NCBI GenBank assembly: GCA_023053685.1
Contig: JALIGW010000013.1
Coordinates: forward strand, 15,486,001-15,550,000
Source of the DNA: Diadophis punctatus similis
Lineage: Eukaryota; Chordata; Lepidosauria; Squamata; Dipsadidae
Direction: 5' to 3'
Length of the DNA: 64,000 nt
In this document: positions 22,371 through 35,261 of the stretch, piece by piece
Numbering within the stretch: position 1 is the stretch's first letter
Layout of the letters: every line of letters starts with the position of its first letter
The notes under the pieces: model-generated
Told to the model about the DNA's origin: nothing
Databases searched by the model: none
Seen by the model: only the letters and a program-made list of their open reading frames with translations
Program-made: the position numbers and the translations under genes

Positions 22371-24000
22371 GAATCAACAGTCCTACTAAATAGACATTAT
22401 ATACTGAATACAGTATACAATCCATTACGCATTTATTCAAAATTCCCAATCTTATTTAAAGATAGTTATTTATTAAATATTAAGGAATGTCTTATTTTCC
22501 TTTATATTTCCTTTATATTTATTTGCATGCAATTATATTATCTTGCAAATGCTTTTATATTCTTGAATTAATAGAGTTACTGATGTTTGATTTTACATTT
22601 CTGGTTATTAATAGTTGTATTTATAGTCATTTGTCTGGGACCTCAAGATGAGGCATATGATTGTCCCTTTTTTATGTTTATATTCTTATACCTGACTAGC
22701 TCTTGGCAACTGATGTCTAGGACGGTGAATCATGAAATCGGCATCACTGACCTAAGGTATCTTCTTTTTTCCTTGATTTGGCAATTTATTAATTTGGTGA
22801 CCTTGGTAACTGCCTAATTCACTTATGTAAACAAACCAGATCCACTTCTGACAACAGCATAGATAGATGAATAGAACCAAGATGTTTTTTAGATCCTAGA
22901 TTAATCTGTGCATCCTGTTGTGTCTTAAGAAAGACCTGAGAATGTGATGCTTCATAAAATTAATTTTTTAAATTTAATTTAATGTAATTTAATTTAAAAA
23001 TTTTAAAAGATCAGCAAATATTTGGCATTCAAATTCATGGATAACTATTTTGAATATAATATATTGGATAAAACTTTTTAGCTGTCAATTCAAGATTCCG
23101 TTTACACAGTCGTTTGTAGAGTATTTACAAAAGAAGAAACTATATGCAATAACATATGCCTGTCTATTCTTGAAGCCAGTATTAAATCTTAAGAGAAATA
23201 AACAACAGCCTTTATTTAACTTTGTTGAGTATTGGACAAAATCCAAAATCACTTTTTTTCACCATAGCCAATACCATTATGAATATAATAGATTTTTTTC
23301 CAGAAAAATCTGACAAGTGTATTTTTAGGGAAGTTGCTCCCAACGAGGAAAACAAGTAGCTCTCTAACAATATTGTATAGTAACTTTATCTTGCACAGGG
23401 CTCAATATATTATCATGGGTCAGATTCTGGAAATACTTGAAAGGATTATTTTTAGAGCACAGGAACCATCTTTTAAAAAAAATAGACTAATGTTCTTAAT
23501 TTTTTTAACAGAATAAACCAAACTCTGCTTATCTCCTCAAGATTATTTTTTTTAAAAAAAGATTAAGATGGTGACAGGAGAATCACGAAAGGATAGCAAA
23601 TCTAAAGAAGGTTTTGATCTTTTGATTGAATAATTTTGGTTTGTGCAGGCCTAAAGGGTTCTTAAAACAGAAAGAATGGGAGTTAGAGTTAAATTTAAAA
23701 AGCACAAATGGTCTTTTCGTCTTATATGTGGGTACAGAACTTGGAATCCATGATCTGAATCTATATTCTATATATGCATTTTTCCCTATGCATTAGCTAT
23801 ATATGATACATTAATTTTTAAAGTCAGATAGGATCTCCTGATTTCATTTTTATTTCATGTGTGCATTTCTAGTATTTTTGGGGGTTTTTTTTCTCAATTT
23901 GTTATGATTGCAGCTTAAGTGAGCAAAAGTGACTGGAATGTCCATATTCACCAAGAACCTAGATAGCTACCTGTGACAGCTGATTCATTTCTATATTTTA
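22371..24000. other. No recognised feature
   Basis: AT-rich sequence. The open frames (for example 22350-22571 and 23050-23313) have no recognisable motif. Confidence 0.5.
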
Positions 24001-24011
24001 GTACAAGGGAT

Positions 24012-24102
24012 AATTTTATTTATTTTCTGTTTGTATGTCGCCCTGAGTCCTACGGGATTGGGTGGTTTATGAGAACAATAAATTAAATTAAATTAAATTT
24101 AT
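24012..24102 (+). mobile_element. LINE 3' end (L2-like) with (AAATT)n tail
   Basis: 'gtatgtcgccctgagtccta' followed by 'gtggtttatgagaacaataa' and AAATT repeats is the typical squamate L2-like terminus. It is short and non-coding. Confidence 0.55.
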
Positions 24103-24365
24103 GTAATTGAAAAGAAAGTTACTTCTCTGATTTTAAAAAATGAATCCAAAGTATAAGTTTCTTATACATTTCTGGGAAGTTTCTGAATTCTAAAAATCAG
24201 AAAATGACAAGGCTTTTGCTATATGGTCTAGAAGTAACAAATTGATTAATTTGTTATAGCTACTTATAATTTTATGCATATTTTTTCTTTTAAAATTTTC
24301 ATTATGTTTAGTTCTTAATAACTACATACTCCCTTTTCTGTTGATAATCCTGTACTATATATAGG

Positions 24366-24967
24366 TAAGGTGACCAGATGTCCCGCTTTTGGCGGGACAG
24401 TCCCGCTTTTCAGTAATTTGTCCTGCGTTTCCAAAAAGTCCCGCTTTTTTAATTTGAATTTGCCCTGCAGGGTGAAATCCTGCCGGTTCAGCCAGGCCAG
24501 TCGTTCGGTGCAGAGCCGATAGAACTGGCGGTGGTCGCGGTGCGGGGCTTCTCCTGCCCGCTTCCCTCGCCCGGCTAGATGCTGCACTTCGGGTTATTTT
24601 GTCCTCTGTGCATGCACAAAACTGGCGGTGCATGCGCAGAGGAAAAAATAACCCAAATGGCGGCATCCAGCCGGGCGAGGGAAGCGGGCGGGAGAAGCCC
24701 CGCGCCACGACCGCTGCCAGTTCCATCGGCTCTACGCCAAACGACTGGCCCGGCCGAACTGGCAGGATTTCACCCCTCTGCGGCGACAAACAGGTAAGCC
24801 TGAGCCAGTAGGAACCCACCCCTGGCTGCGATGAAGGGGGGAGTGTTTTTTTGGGGGTGCACAAAGCTGCAGGATAAGAGAGAAAGACCCCTCCTGTCTT
24901 GCTCCCCTAGAAACCCCCCCCTGTCAATGGTGTCCCGCTTTACAAAAAATAAAATCTGGTCACCTTA
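24366..24967. mobile_element. hAT-type non-autonomous transposon with perfect 8-bp target duplication
   Basis: The ends taaggtgaccagat and atctggtcacctta are perfect inverted repeats over 14 bp, bracketed by tatatagg on both sides (24358-24365 and 24968-24975). The element is 602 bp and much more GC- and CpG-rich than its surroundings. Sub-terminal 'gtcccgctttt' blocks face each other. Internal halves are partly self-complementary around 24.5-24.8 kb (gccagtcgttcggtgcagag against the ccgaactggc side), so it could fold. No transposase is visible. Confidence 0.93.
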
Positions 24968-24975
24968 TATATAGG

Positions 24976-26900
24976 GTGTGCATGTTCTATTATTTTAAAA
25001 TAATAATTAAATGCACACACACACACACAAATAGTTAGTGAAATTAAACCAATCCAGGTCTAGCATGAAGGTAGCCCCAAAATGATATATCTAGGAAGTA
25101 ACAGAGCTAAAGAATGAAAGAAAGGAGATGTATAGAAATTTTTAGATTAAATGAGACTGTGGATTTTTAAAATATAACTATATTGTTCATTAAACATTAA
25201 ACATTGTAAATCGCCTAGGGTCCTAAACTGAAAAAATAAGCAGTTAATAATTTATTATTTAAAAACTTTGTAAGGTTGTCCAACTTTTAATTTATGACTC
25301 TGAGTGGTGTGCAGTAGCAATAAACAAATTGCAAGCAGAATTTAACCAATATAAACACAATATAGCGAATGCAACATTTCCATACAGTGCAAGGGATCAA
25401 AGCCAGGTATTCACTATTCTGCTAAAAGTTAATAGGGTAGATTGCATGGTGGTTGCATGGATATGATGTTTGAGATTGTGGTGGAATGCAAAGGTAATGC
25501 ATAACAAACAAATAAATAAAACCAAGAACTAAAGTCAGTTCAAGGGAGTCTTTAGCTTTAAACCTCCTTTAAATACCAAGAACAAACTTGCTGGTACATA
25601 ATGATGATAAGCCAAAACTGAATTTATGCCTTATTGGATTAAGCATATGCTAAATAGCATTTCCCATAAATCAGCAGAAAAATGTCCAATTTTGGCTGTT
25701 GACCATGGCTCACATGGGCTGTAAACTAAACGATGTTTTGAGACTGAACGAATGAGCTGTATTGAGTCCTGGCTTTGGAAGAAAACAATTGTCATTTTGT
25801 GATACTTTTCAAAAATCTACAACGATAATAAACACCAATAACATTTATTCTGGGATTATCTAGTTTGAAACCCACTGAGGAAATATATTAGATAACAGAC
25901 TATCGTAGATTTTGAAATTAAACCCGTAACACGTTAAAGTCTTTATTCACACACATATACATTTAGGAAAAATAAGCGAGGCTTTTTAATAGCCAGTTGA
26001 CAAAATACAACAGTTCTCCTGTATTAGGAGTGATTGCCAGCCAAATAAAATATCGCTGTTCCACAAGGAAATGACTAAGTAAACAGAGTGTGTAATGAAT
26101 CCATAGCTGAAGATTTCTCCATGAAATTCCCTGGGGTGGGGGGATGATAGAGGCTTTTTTTGTAGTTTTGGATATTCACAAGATTGATTGCTTAGAATTA
26201 TGTAAATGGGAAATGGGTTTAAAATTGATTAAGTATATGATTAGTAATGAAAAAAAATTAAGATAGTATTGTGTTTGGGGTATGTTTGATGTTTTAGCAC
26301 AATTCCAAACTTTCCAAGAAATATTTACCATGGACCTATCTCAGAAGCCTGGAAAACATATGAAGCACACTATAGATATATTTATTAATTTTCTTTTAAA
26401 TATTTTAAAAAGATTTATGGGATAGAGTTCTCAAACCTACATAAGTACCTCTAAAATCAGTCTGTACAATTGAAGGGAAAAAGCACTTCTCTGAGGCCAC
26501 AAAAATATAAAAATAATAAAGTGTAAAAATAACCATATGTCCTGAAGTTGTCTGTTCTTGCATATCTATCCAAAAAAGTTAAGACGGCAGCTAAGTTTTA
26601 TGTTATTTTTAATGTTTTATAAATAACACAAATTGTATCATTTGCACTGACTTAGTAACTTATGTAATAACGCCATTGTTAAAAGATATCATTTTATATT
26701 TCATCACTGGTATAATGATGTCATCATAGAAACACTGCAATAATGTATTTCATATTTAATGGATATTTGTGAATGATAACTTCACTTTCCCCAATGACTT
26801 CATTTACAGGAGGGTCCATAGAAAAGTAAAATAAGGAAAACACAAGGGATGTCAACAAGATTTTCAAGTGGTATTGAACCACAGTTCCAGAAACCCAACA
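24976..26900. other. No gene; one weak LINE-end scrap near 25.2 kb
   Basis: AT-rich. A short (CA)n lies at 25.01-25.03 kb. 'gtaaatcgcctagggtccta' near 25.21 kb may be an L2-like terminus. Nothing else is supported. Confidence 0.45.
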
Positions 26901-26908
26901 ACATAGGC

Positions 26909-27290
26909 CCGTGATGGCGAACCTATGGCACGGGTGCCACAAGTGGCATGCGGAGCCATATCGGTGGGCACGCGAGCTCAGGTCCGGCGTGCATGTGTGC
27001 ACCAGCCGGCTGATTTTCGGGCCTTCTGGGCCCACTGGGAGTCAGGAAAGAGGCTGTTTCCAGCCTCCAGAGGGGGTGGGGAAGGCCGTTTTCGCCCTCC
27101 CCGGGCTCCTAGAAAGGCTCTGGAGCCTGGGGAGAGCGAAAAATGGGCGTGCCATTGCATGCTGGGAGCAGGGGGGTCATGCGTGCATGTGCAGGGGTGC
27201 ATGGAATTATGAGTGTGGGCACGCACACACGTGATCCCCCGCATTCCCCCCCCTTTTGGCACGCGAATCAAAAAAGGTTCGCCATCACTG
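26909..27290. mobile_element. hAT-type non-autonomous transposon with perfect 8-bp target duplication
   Basis: The ends ccgtgatggcgaacct and aggttcgccatcactg are inverted repeats with one mismatch, flanked on both sides by acataggc (26901-26908 and 27291-27298). The element is 382 bp and GC-rich with CpG and CACG blocks, unlike its AT-rich surroundings. Open frames through it are not supported as genes. Confidence 0.93.
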
Positions 27291-27298
27291 ACATAGGC

Positions 27299-29865
27299 TA
27301 AAGATCATGGATTATAAATTTGTAATCCAATACATTTAAAGCCATCAGATTGACTAGCTATTTGGGAGAAGCAATGTTCACCACAGGCTGTGGAACAACA
27401 TTGCTCACCTTTTATATAAAGGGCCACACTATGTAGACCAGTCTAATTTCCTTAGCTATTTATTAGATCTCATTAACATTCCTTTTGTAATTCATGATAT
27501 TAATAAATTCTGCTCTATATTTTCTGCTGAAATATTTGTTTTGTATAACATAGTGTCCTCAGGCCTCTTGGACATATAGTTTAGTTCTTTCACAGGAAAA
27601 AAATAAATAGTTGTACAGCTAATTAAATCACAATTGCTCTTAATTACATTAAACCAATGTATGTCTTCTTTGTGTGTATTGTGTATATAACATTTGCTCG
27701 GCTGAACTATTATAGCTTGGTCTTAGTTGACAGGAAGGAATGATGAAATAAATATGAAATTACATTTCTGTATAATTTATAGCTACAGATAAAGATACAT
27801 GTTAAAATTAAACAATTGTTAGTAGGTAAGAAGGTAAAATCTTTTAAAGTAAGGGATAACATATACCATATACATATAACTTTCTTCATTAGACAGGCCA
27901 AGGACATACTGAGTATCACAACAGTTGGAGAGGAATGTAAGTTTGCAGTATTGGAAACTTAGCAGGATATATTATTAATTGAGATAAATCTGATATACGT
28001 TCTATTGATTCTAAGATTTTTTACAGATATTTGTAAAAAATCTATAGAATTATAGACTTGCAGTTGGTATGAACTCATCTCAATATTTAGGTCATATACA
28101 AAAATCGGTATCAATAATTTGGATCACTTTATTGTTAAGCAGTCTTTTAAAACTTTTGATGTTTTTGATGCAAAAAAGGAGTTGGATTGTCTAAAACTGA
28201 TGAATAGCAAAATTCTATTAAACATCTTTCGACTTTGCAATTTGGGCCTGACAGATTAGCAATATCGGAAACTCCTAGACAATTTTATTGTGAAAAGTTA
28301 AGAAAACTAATATCAATACAGATGTGAAAAATCTATAAATGACCTAGAAAAAAAAGGGATGGAGTATCCTGTTCTAACAAATCAATGAAGTAGAGTTTTA
28401 AATACATGTATATTAGTATCCTATTATATTAATACATGATTAATGCAAAATATTACTTTTCATGTTTATTGGAAACATATTATAGTAACATCTTGGTTTC
28501 TCTTTCTCAAAGCAACATGTAGATCTCGAGGTAAAAAAAAGTCTCATTTTCTAGTAATACTTAAAGTTGATTTTTTTAAAGAACAGCTTTAACATACTCA
28601 AAAGTACTCATTGCCAATTGCTTTTATAAATAGAAATGACTAATTTCACTTCAAATTCTAGCTTCTGTAGCTAGAAAATATTTCCCCCCAATTATTCATT
28701 TCTGCAATTTCTAATAAGCTAAAACATTTTAGTAATGGATGGCATTTTAATGCATAGCTTTGTATGTTCTGGAACTGACAGATCACATGACTGAATAACT
28801 TGCAAAATTCTGTATGTTTCCCAATTGATTCCATTTGCAAGTAAGCCCAGGCAAGGTTGACAACCAGGTTGCTTTGCTTCAAAGTGGGGTTTGGACAATA
28901 TTTCTAACCTCTATTCCCAGGGACGTTTATAGAGGCTGCATCTTCCAGTAAGTGTCTGCAATCAAAGAAAGGCCAGAGAGTTTACATACCTGATGTAAAA
29001 TTTAAGCGCTCTCTGTCCGATAACAGATCTCACTTTTCCTGAGTCCCAGACCTGATGAATATGCTGAATTTTAAATGAGCAGATTTAAAGAGGAGAATTA
29101 CTTTCAGTAGGATGAGTTAATTAGAGAATGAAGGGAATAGGTTTAGTAATTAATTCAGATTACATAAGGCTATTGAGAATACCATGGATATAATTCATTG
29201 AGAAATGCCCATTAGGGATCCCCACATTGTTTTCCCATCCTTCCTGCCTAGTCAGTTTAAGATGCTATTCAAAACTGAAAAGAAAGCTTGTCTTATTGAT
29301 CATAATTGGTGTGCAAAAAATAGTTTACTTGTTCATTATGACTTATTTTATAACCTATGTGCCTTGGTAGGCCAAGCAAACAATACATCTTGGAATAAGG
29401 CATTCTTAATAATCCTGCTGACACTAGTGACTTTAGCAGAAACATCACAGAACAAAAACACAGACACAATATGTAAAAGTCACTGCAGGGCATTCCATTC
29501 TGCAGCCATTGATTAAGACATGCTCATGCGAAATAGAAATGTGCAAATCTTGTTTCAAATAAATATCCTACATCCATTTTAATTGAATTATCGCCTTATT
29601 GGATACATCAGGTGTTCTGGATCTATAGGTATTTTGACTTACAAATCTCAAATTTTTTGCCTTTGACCATTGCAGGTAAGGGATGAATAAGGCTAAAATC
29701 TAGACTCTAGAGGATACTATAATTGGTCTATGCTATCAAACACTAATTCTAGATTTTAGAGCAGTCTTCCAGCCTATTTAGATGTTGCACTGGGAAATGT
29801 GTGCTCTGCCCTGGATTGATATAAGTTATGTACAACTTGAAGAAAAGGAGAAGATGGGATGTGGG
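27299..29865. other. No recognised feature
   Basis: Long AT-rich stretch. Around 28.1-28.3 kb a ~60-codon reading is open between stops, but I cannot tie it to a known family. Confidence 0.5.
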
Positions 29866-29866
29866 A

Positions 29867-30095
29867 CAAGAAGGTGGCACAGTGGTTAGAATGCAGTATT
29901 GCAGGCTAATTCTGCCCACAGTCAGGAGTTTAATCCTGACTGGCTCAAGTTGACTCAGCCTTCCATCGTTCCAAGATCAATAAAACGAGGACCTAGACTG
30001 TTCGGGGCAATATGCTGACATTGCAAACCACCCAGACAGTGCTGTAAAGCACTATGGGGCAATGCATAAGTCTAAGTACTACTGCTATTGCATCT
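29867..30095 (+). mobile_element. tRNA-derived SINE, diverged copy
   Basis: The same order of blocks as the copy at 241-483: A-box-like gtggcacagtggttagaa, then actcagccttccatcgttcc, ggacctagactgttcggggc, and an end with taagtctaagtactactgct. More mismatches than the first copy, including in the B-box region, so an older insertion. Confidence 0.85.
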
Positions 30096-30274
30096 CACTA
30101 GATTGGCAGTTGAATTCTATTTCTGCACTGAATATGACATCATCAATCACCTAAGAATAGCAGGAGAGTTTTGAGGCTCCATGTACAGTATATTGAAGTT
30201 CTGACTTTTAACATATTTTCCTGCAAGTACATAAAATCTACAATTGTTATATAACATGAATAAGCTTTTCATGG

Positions 30275-30800
30275 TATAGACCAAAGTGGGCGGTACTGCC
30301 CCCCAGGGGGCGGTGGGAATCCTTAGGGGGGAAGTGAGAGGCAAGGGTGGTGACAGGGGGGTGGTGAGAGGGGCCAGGGGGGCAGTAGGTGGTTCGCCAT
30401 GCTTTTGCACTTGAAGCTCGCATCTCCACGTTTAGGGTGCGGTCGCGCGTGCTATGCACACGCTATGCCTGCGCTCCCCTTCACGTGATTTTGCTTCTGC
30501 GCATGCGCAGAAGCAAAATCTCACCAAAATCTCGTGCACGCGCACGTCCCCTCACGAGATTTTGGCAAGATTTTGCTTCCGTGCATGCACAGAAGCAAAA
30601 TTGCCCAAAATTTACAGAAAAAGAAGGCGACACGCAGGACGGACCGGCGGAGAGGGCTCCGGAGCGGTCGCGCGCAAATTGCACAATCGGCCGCTCCCTA
30701 CTAGAGCTACATACCAGACATCTCTGGCAGGAACCCACCTCTGCCACACACCTTTTGCAGCCCTTGAGATCGTCCAAAGGATGTAAAAATGTAGTAGTGA
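30275..30800. mobile_element. Degenerate MITE composite, GC-rich, with a perfect NRF1-like palindrome
   Basis: The left part (accaaagtgggcggtactgc, gggggcggtgggaatcc) resembles the left end of the hAT-type element at 21.67 kb. The right part (aggaacccacctctgcc) resembles the termini of the 39.6 and 41.8 kb elements. Between lies a CpG-rich core with tgcgcatgcgca (30498-30509) and two 'acgagattttg'-like units. The outer ends and target duplication are not clear, so it may be two old elements merged. Confidence 0.55.
30498..30509. promoter_or_regulatory. NRF1-like palindrome in a MITE
   Basis: tgcgcatgcgca matches the NRF1 consensus YGCGCAYGCGCR in both halves. It lies in transposon DNA with no gene near, so use as a promoter is not implied. 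Confidence 0.5.
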
Positions 30801-30809
30801 ATTGTTGAA

Positions 30810-32540
30810 TCACAATTCAACAATTGTGCTTTGTGCTTTTAAAAAAATGAACCTAAATACAGTAAATTACAGCCTAATTCTATCTTTTCTACTTTTAAAA
30901 CATGTTCAGAATATATCCCTTACAGATTCTAGTCCTCACTGTCTTTCACCTCAGTTATCACTGCTCTACACTATCTGCAAAATGCTAATTCACCATTACA
31001 TTAATTTTAAAAATGTATTTTTCTAAGGCTCTCATGAAGCAAGTTTATAAAAGAAAATATAAAGCAACATAGCAATAGAAAAGCAACAAAATTCCAATCT
31101 ATCTATGATTTAAAAATGAATATAATGCAAGTAGAAATACATTTTTGTTGGTCAGATGTGATCCCATGATGTGTATCTGCAATAAGAAGGGGTTATGCAT
31201 AGCAAATACTAATCAGTAGTACAGTATGTCTTTGTACACCGTCCATAGGATTATCTTGGTCGTCTAAGGAAATTCAGCAAGGGTTATTCTATCAAAGGTA
31301 GAAAGCAAGTATTGCTGATCTTCTGATATTTATATCTATCTATATGCACTTTTCATCTGCATAGTCCTATCCTAGGGTCTGTTTCTTGATCTCACTACAG
31401 GACAATAGAATACTAAAATGTTAAAATACTTGCTTTTGCATACAATGTGAACAGAGCCTTTGATCTACATCTTAGAGAAATACAAGCTTAAATCAGGTAA
31501 CCGTCTCTTTAAAAAGTAAGAGAAATTGTATTTTATGGAATCTTACCAGAAAAATCACTATGTATTTGGCTGCAAAAAGATTAAGCATGTGCTTCATTGA
31601 TTGTGGCAAAAATAAAAAATGGAACAGATAATTTATCGCAATGCCACAACAGGAAGGTACATGGGGGTAGGAAAAAATGTTATATTTCATTGATGCATTT
31701 TTAAATCTTTCTAACCATTTCATTTTTCTTCTCATTTCTGTTCTTTTTTTAAACCAAATATTCAAGACTTAGTTGAAACTGAAGATAAGTACTAACACTT
31801 TGTCAAGCATTTGAATCCCTTCCAGCATATTGTAGTATAATCCGCTGTCCACAAACATCCCCTTCATTATTGCCTAATTACATGCAAATTTCATAAAATG
31901 AATGAGTTTTAAGTACTTGTCAATCTGTCATCCTAGGAACCACTGAAACATTTTGACTGCTGGATAAATAATCAGCAATAATCACACTATGCAAATTTGA
32001 TATTTTCTGAACAATTATCTGAAACCATAAATAACTGGACACAAAGACATTTGGCATTCTTTCAAAAAGACTTGACCTAAAGGTTCTTCCCGTTCTCCCT
32101 CTCTGAATGTGCTTGTGGGATTTTTAAAATTCTGACTGAGTAATTATGACCAGTGGAAAAAATTGTTAGCACTTAACATCTAGCATTTGGGTTTTAATTT
32201 TTCATCCCTCAAAAAAAGGGCTGAAGGAAAAGTCATTTCTCTTTTATTTTTAGATTTTAACTGTTAATTACATTTGCGATACTATTTCTCTAGTATCATT
32301 TGGTTTTATACTAATTCTTTTAAATTTTCTGTTTTGTTAAATCTTTTTTTCCTTTCCAACAATGATAAAAAAGGAGAAAGAAAAAAAATGAATAAATTAA
32401 AGTAATATGTAATATGGCTGAGTAAAATCTTATGAAATAAACATTTTGTAGTATTTGCCACACTTTTGACCACTAATGTTGGAGAAAACTTCTTGTCAGC
32501 CAAGAAAACATACAAACATACAAATGCATCATCAACATCA
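30810..32540. other. No recognised feature
   Basis: AT-rich sequence with short, unsupported open frames. Confidence 0.5.
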
Positions 32541-32544
32541 TCAT

Positions 32545-33130
32545 AGAATACAATAGAATAGAATTCTTTATTGGCCAAGTATGATTGGACACACAAGGAA
32601 TTTGTCTTTGGTGCATATGCTCTCAGTGTACATGAAAGAAAAGATACATTTGTCAAGAATCATGATGTACAACACTTAATGATTGTTATAGGGTACAAAT
32701 AAGCAATCAGGAAACAATCAATATTAATATAAATTATAAGGATACAAGCAACAAGTTACAGTCATACAGTCATAAGTGGGAGGAGATGGGTGATAGGAAC
32801 GATGAGAAGACTAATAGTAATAGTAATGCAGCCTTAGTGAATAGTTTGACAGTGTTGAGGGAATTATTTGTTTAGCAGAGTGATGGCGTTCGGGGAAAAA
32901 CTGTTCTTGTGTCTAGTTGTCTAGTGGATGCTACTCCATTGAGAGTAAGAGATGATAACTCACTGGACCCCAGAAGCCAAACCTCAAAAGCCACTCTGTC
33001 TTGCTAGGGATGAGTTGCAGTCTGTTCCTCTTCATCCTCGCCCTTTCAGCCTACAGGTTCCTGAAAAGGACAGCAGATCTGCCTACTCTGTGGGAATGCC
33101 TTGTAACTTCCACTGATCTGCTGTTTATAT
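32545..33130 (-). mobile_element. CR1/L3-type LINE 3' end, minus strand
   Basis: On the minus strand the end reads 'gacaaattccttgtgtgtcc', 'cttggccaataaagaattct' and a short ATTCT tract with slips. A long 3' UTR precedes it, with C-terminal coding remnants ('ttccccgaacgccatcactc') further upstream. It is the same terminal family as 17.96-18.26 kb, here without long microsatellite expansion. Confidence 0.8.
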
Positions 33131-33845
33131 GTTACTAAATATTTCACAAATGCAATACATCTTCAGTATTATCTCATTTGAAGAAAACAACTGCTACTGG
33201 CTTAACTTGTTCTCCATTTTTTGGCCATTGCAAATGGAGCTTTAAGGTTTCTGCTACTTAGGAAACTGAAGAGTGTATAAACACATTAAACTGCTGGGTA
33301 TCCCCTTGGTGCTGGATGATTGAAGTGGACTAAAAGCACTTGAACACAAACAAATAAATAACACAAATACATATTCTTGCTCTAAAGGATGCAACCAATT
33401 AATGTGCTTCAACTACACATCTTGCCAAATGCCTGCTTTTTGCACAACAAAATTTATCCACTAAAACACTTGACATAATAAATGAATATTTCAAGAATTC
33501 CTTAGTAATATCATGGTCACTTTAATCTCATGTTGGAAACGGTCTCCTATGTCAAAATAAAACATGCATAATTAATATCAGCAAGGGGTTAATATTGGAA
33601 GCCTGTATGAATTCTGTTGACCTAGAAACATAACTCAGTGCATACCACAATAATAAAATTGTAGGATTAGAATTTTCTCTTTGATTGACAAATAAATGAG
33701 TGATGTCATATGCAAAGCCTGATTTTGTGGTGGCTATTGTTGTTTTATTTTCAAAAAGGAAAAAAATCATTTCGGCATTTCCCATCTTCATTCCATATAA
33801 ATGGGATACTAATTTGTATAAATCTATACTAATTATGAGTTTAAA
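33131..33845. other. No recognised feature
   Basis: AT-rich spacer between two CR1/L3 fragments. Confidence 0.5.
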
Positions 33846-33849
33846 TATA

Positions 33850-34135
33850 TATAATGAGGGTTTGAGGATGAAACAACGGAGTCAGGTAGAGCATTCCAGG
33901 CGTTGATCACTCTGTTGCTGAAGTCGTATTTTCTGCAATCGAGATTGGAGCAGTTTACCTTGAGTTTGTATCAATTGTTTGCCCATGTATTATTGAGGTT
34001 AAAGCTGAAGAAGTAAGATGTTGTAGCAGACAATTTTGTGTACTATGCTTAGATCAGACCGCAGGCGGCGCAGTTCCAGATTGTCCAAGCCCAGAATTTC
34101 AAGCTTGGTGGCATAGGGAATTCTGTTAGAAATCT
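33850..34135 (-). pseudogene. CR1/L3 ORF2 C-terminal fragment, minus strand
   Basis: The minus-strand reading includes ATKLEILGLDNLELRRLRSD and LSIVHKIVCYN, the stretch after the RT in CR1-L3 elements. It is then frame-broken through the 'cagcaacagagtgatcaacg' block, which recurs at 42.36 and 53.3 kb. It is a short internal piece. Confidence 0.8.
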
Positions 34136-34139
34136 AAGT

Positions 34140-35150
34140 TTCTATTGTAACATACATACAGAGTTGGATTCTGAGCTTTTAAAATCTTCTCCAGGACAAT
34201 CAGCACTAAGGACTTTAAAAGCAGAAAGAAAAAGTGTTAATGAGATGCAATATTTTAAAACATCCACAATGTTCCATATTTAAGAAGGGTAATTTACCAC
34301 TATCTGCAGTTGGTTTATTTTCTCCAGATGGTTTTCAGAATGAGTCTTCTACTCTATACCTTTTGGGACTGCAATGTGATTTAGAACATTTATTTATATA
34401 AATTTAAATAATATAAAATTCATTGACCGCCAACTTACCACAAGATAAGAAAATTGAGGCCAAAATTTCACCAATTTTATTTTGAGGGAGAGAAGCAATT
34501 GTCAGTTTATTTCTGAGGAACTGGGTTTCCCATTCACAGTGACCACAATGGTCAAATGGCATTATCAATCCAAGGTCTGGCAGAGAAAAAATATTGTTAT
34601 TCCTCACTGCCCTTAATTGATAAAAATATTTGTTTTAAAAAGTCTGCAAAGTGATTTTATCTTTTTAAGGAAGCCCTATATGAAAAAATATATAAAAATA
34701 AAAGAATTCCGCCATATTCTCGGAATGTTAGCTAAATTATGAATGGAATTAAAAAAAAACACTCACAGGTTTCCAGAGTCAGATTATTTTATTGGCCCAG
34801 TTTAACCTTAGAGGGCTTATTTTAGTCAAAGGTAGTTGTGCAAAATTCAAACTGGTTTGGGGGAAAAAGTGTTTATATAAGTGTGAGCATAGCATCATTC
34901 TGGTATTCCCAGTGGGTGGCTTTTTTTTAAAGGGTGTGGCTGCTTTATAGAGTTGATCCATTAAAAACATGAAAAACATCTGGTCTTTTTTTTTCAAACT
35001 ATTGTGGATGACTGGAAAGAGAATAGCTGCTATAATGCAGAATAGAGAAATGCTGATATCAAGTTCAAAACAATTCTTCCTAATCATTTTTAAGGTATGC
35101 ACAGCCTTCATTGTATCCCCTGATCTTTTTTCTAAATGTTGTTTCCTAAA
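34140..35150. other. No recognised feature
   Basis: AT-rich; no supported content. Confidence 0.5.
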
Positions 35151-35153
35151 GGG

Positions 35154-35181
35154 GAAGGAAAGAGAGAAAGAGAGAAAGAGA

Positions 35182-35258
<77 letters not shown>

Positions 35259-35260
35259 GT
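35154..35260. repeat. (GAAA)n microsatellite
   Basis: About 100 bp of GAAA, with GAGA variants at the left. Open frames of Lys/Glu/Arg or Phe/Leu/Ser across it are artefacts. Confidence 0.97.
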
Positions 35261-35261
35261 T

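Noticed and set aside
22966..23005. AATTTAATTTAATG palindromic-looking tract as a regulatory site
   Set aside because: Simple AT-rich low complexity; no further evidence.
24355..24864. 169-codon frame, GC-rich
   Set aside because: Lies wholly within a non-autonomous hAT-type element; GC-rich DNA has few stops by chance.
26911..27271. Overlapping ~100-codon frames on both strands
   Set aside because: They coincide with the GC-rich MITE at 26909-27290.
28140..28335. Possible retroelement-like reading on the plus strand
   Set aside because: Open for ~60 codons only and cannot be matched to a family from memory.
30389..30813. Frames of 110-139 codons on both strands
   Set aside because: They coincide with the CpG-rich MITE composite; no domain.
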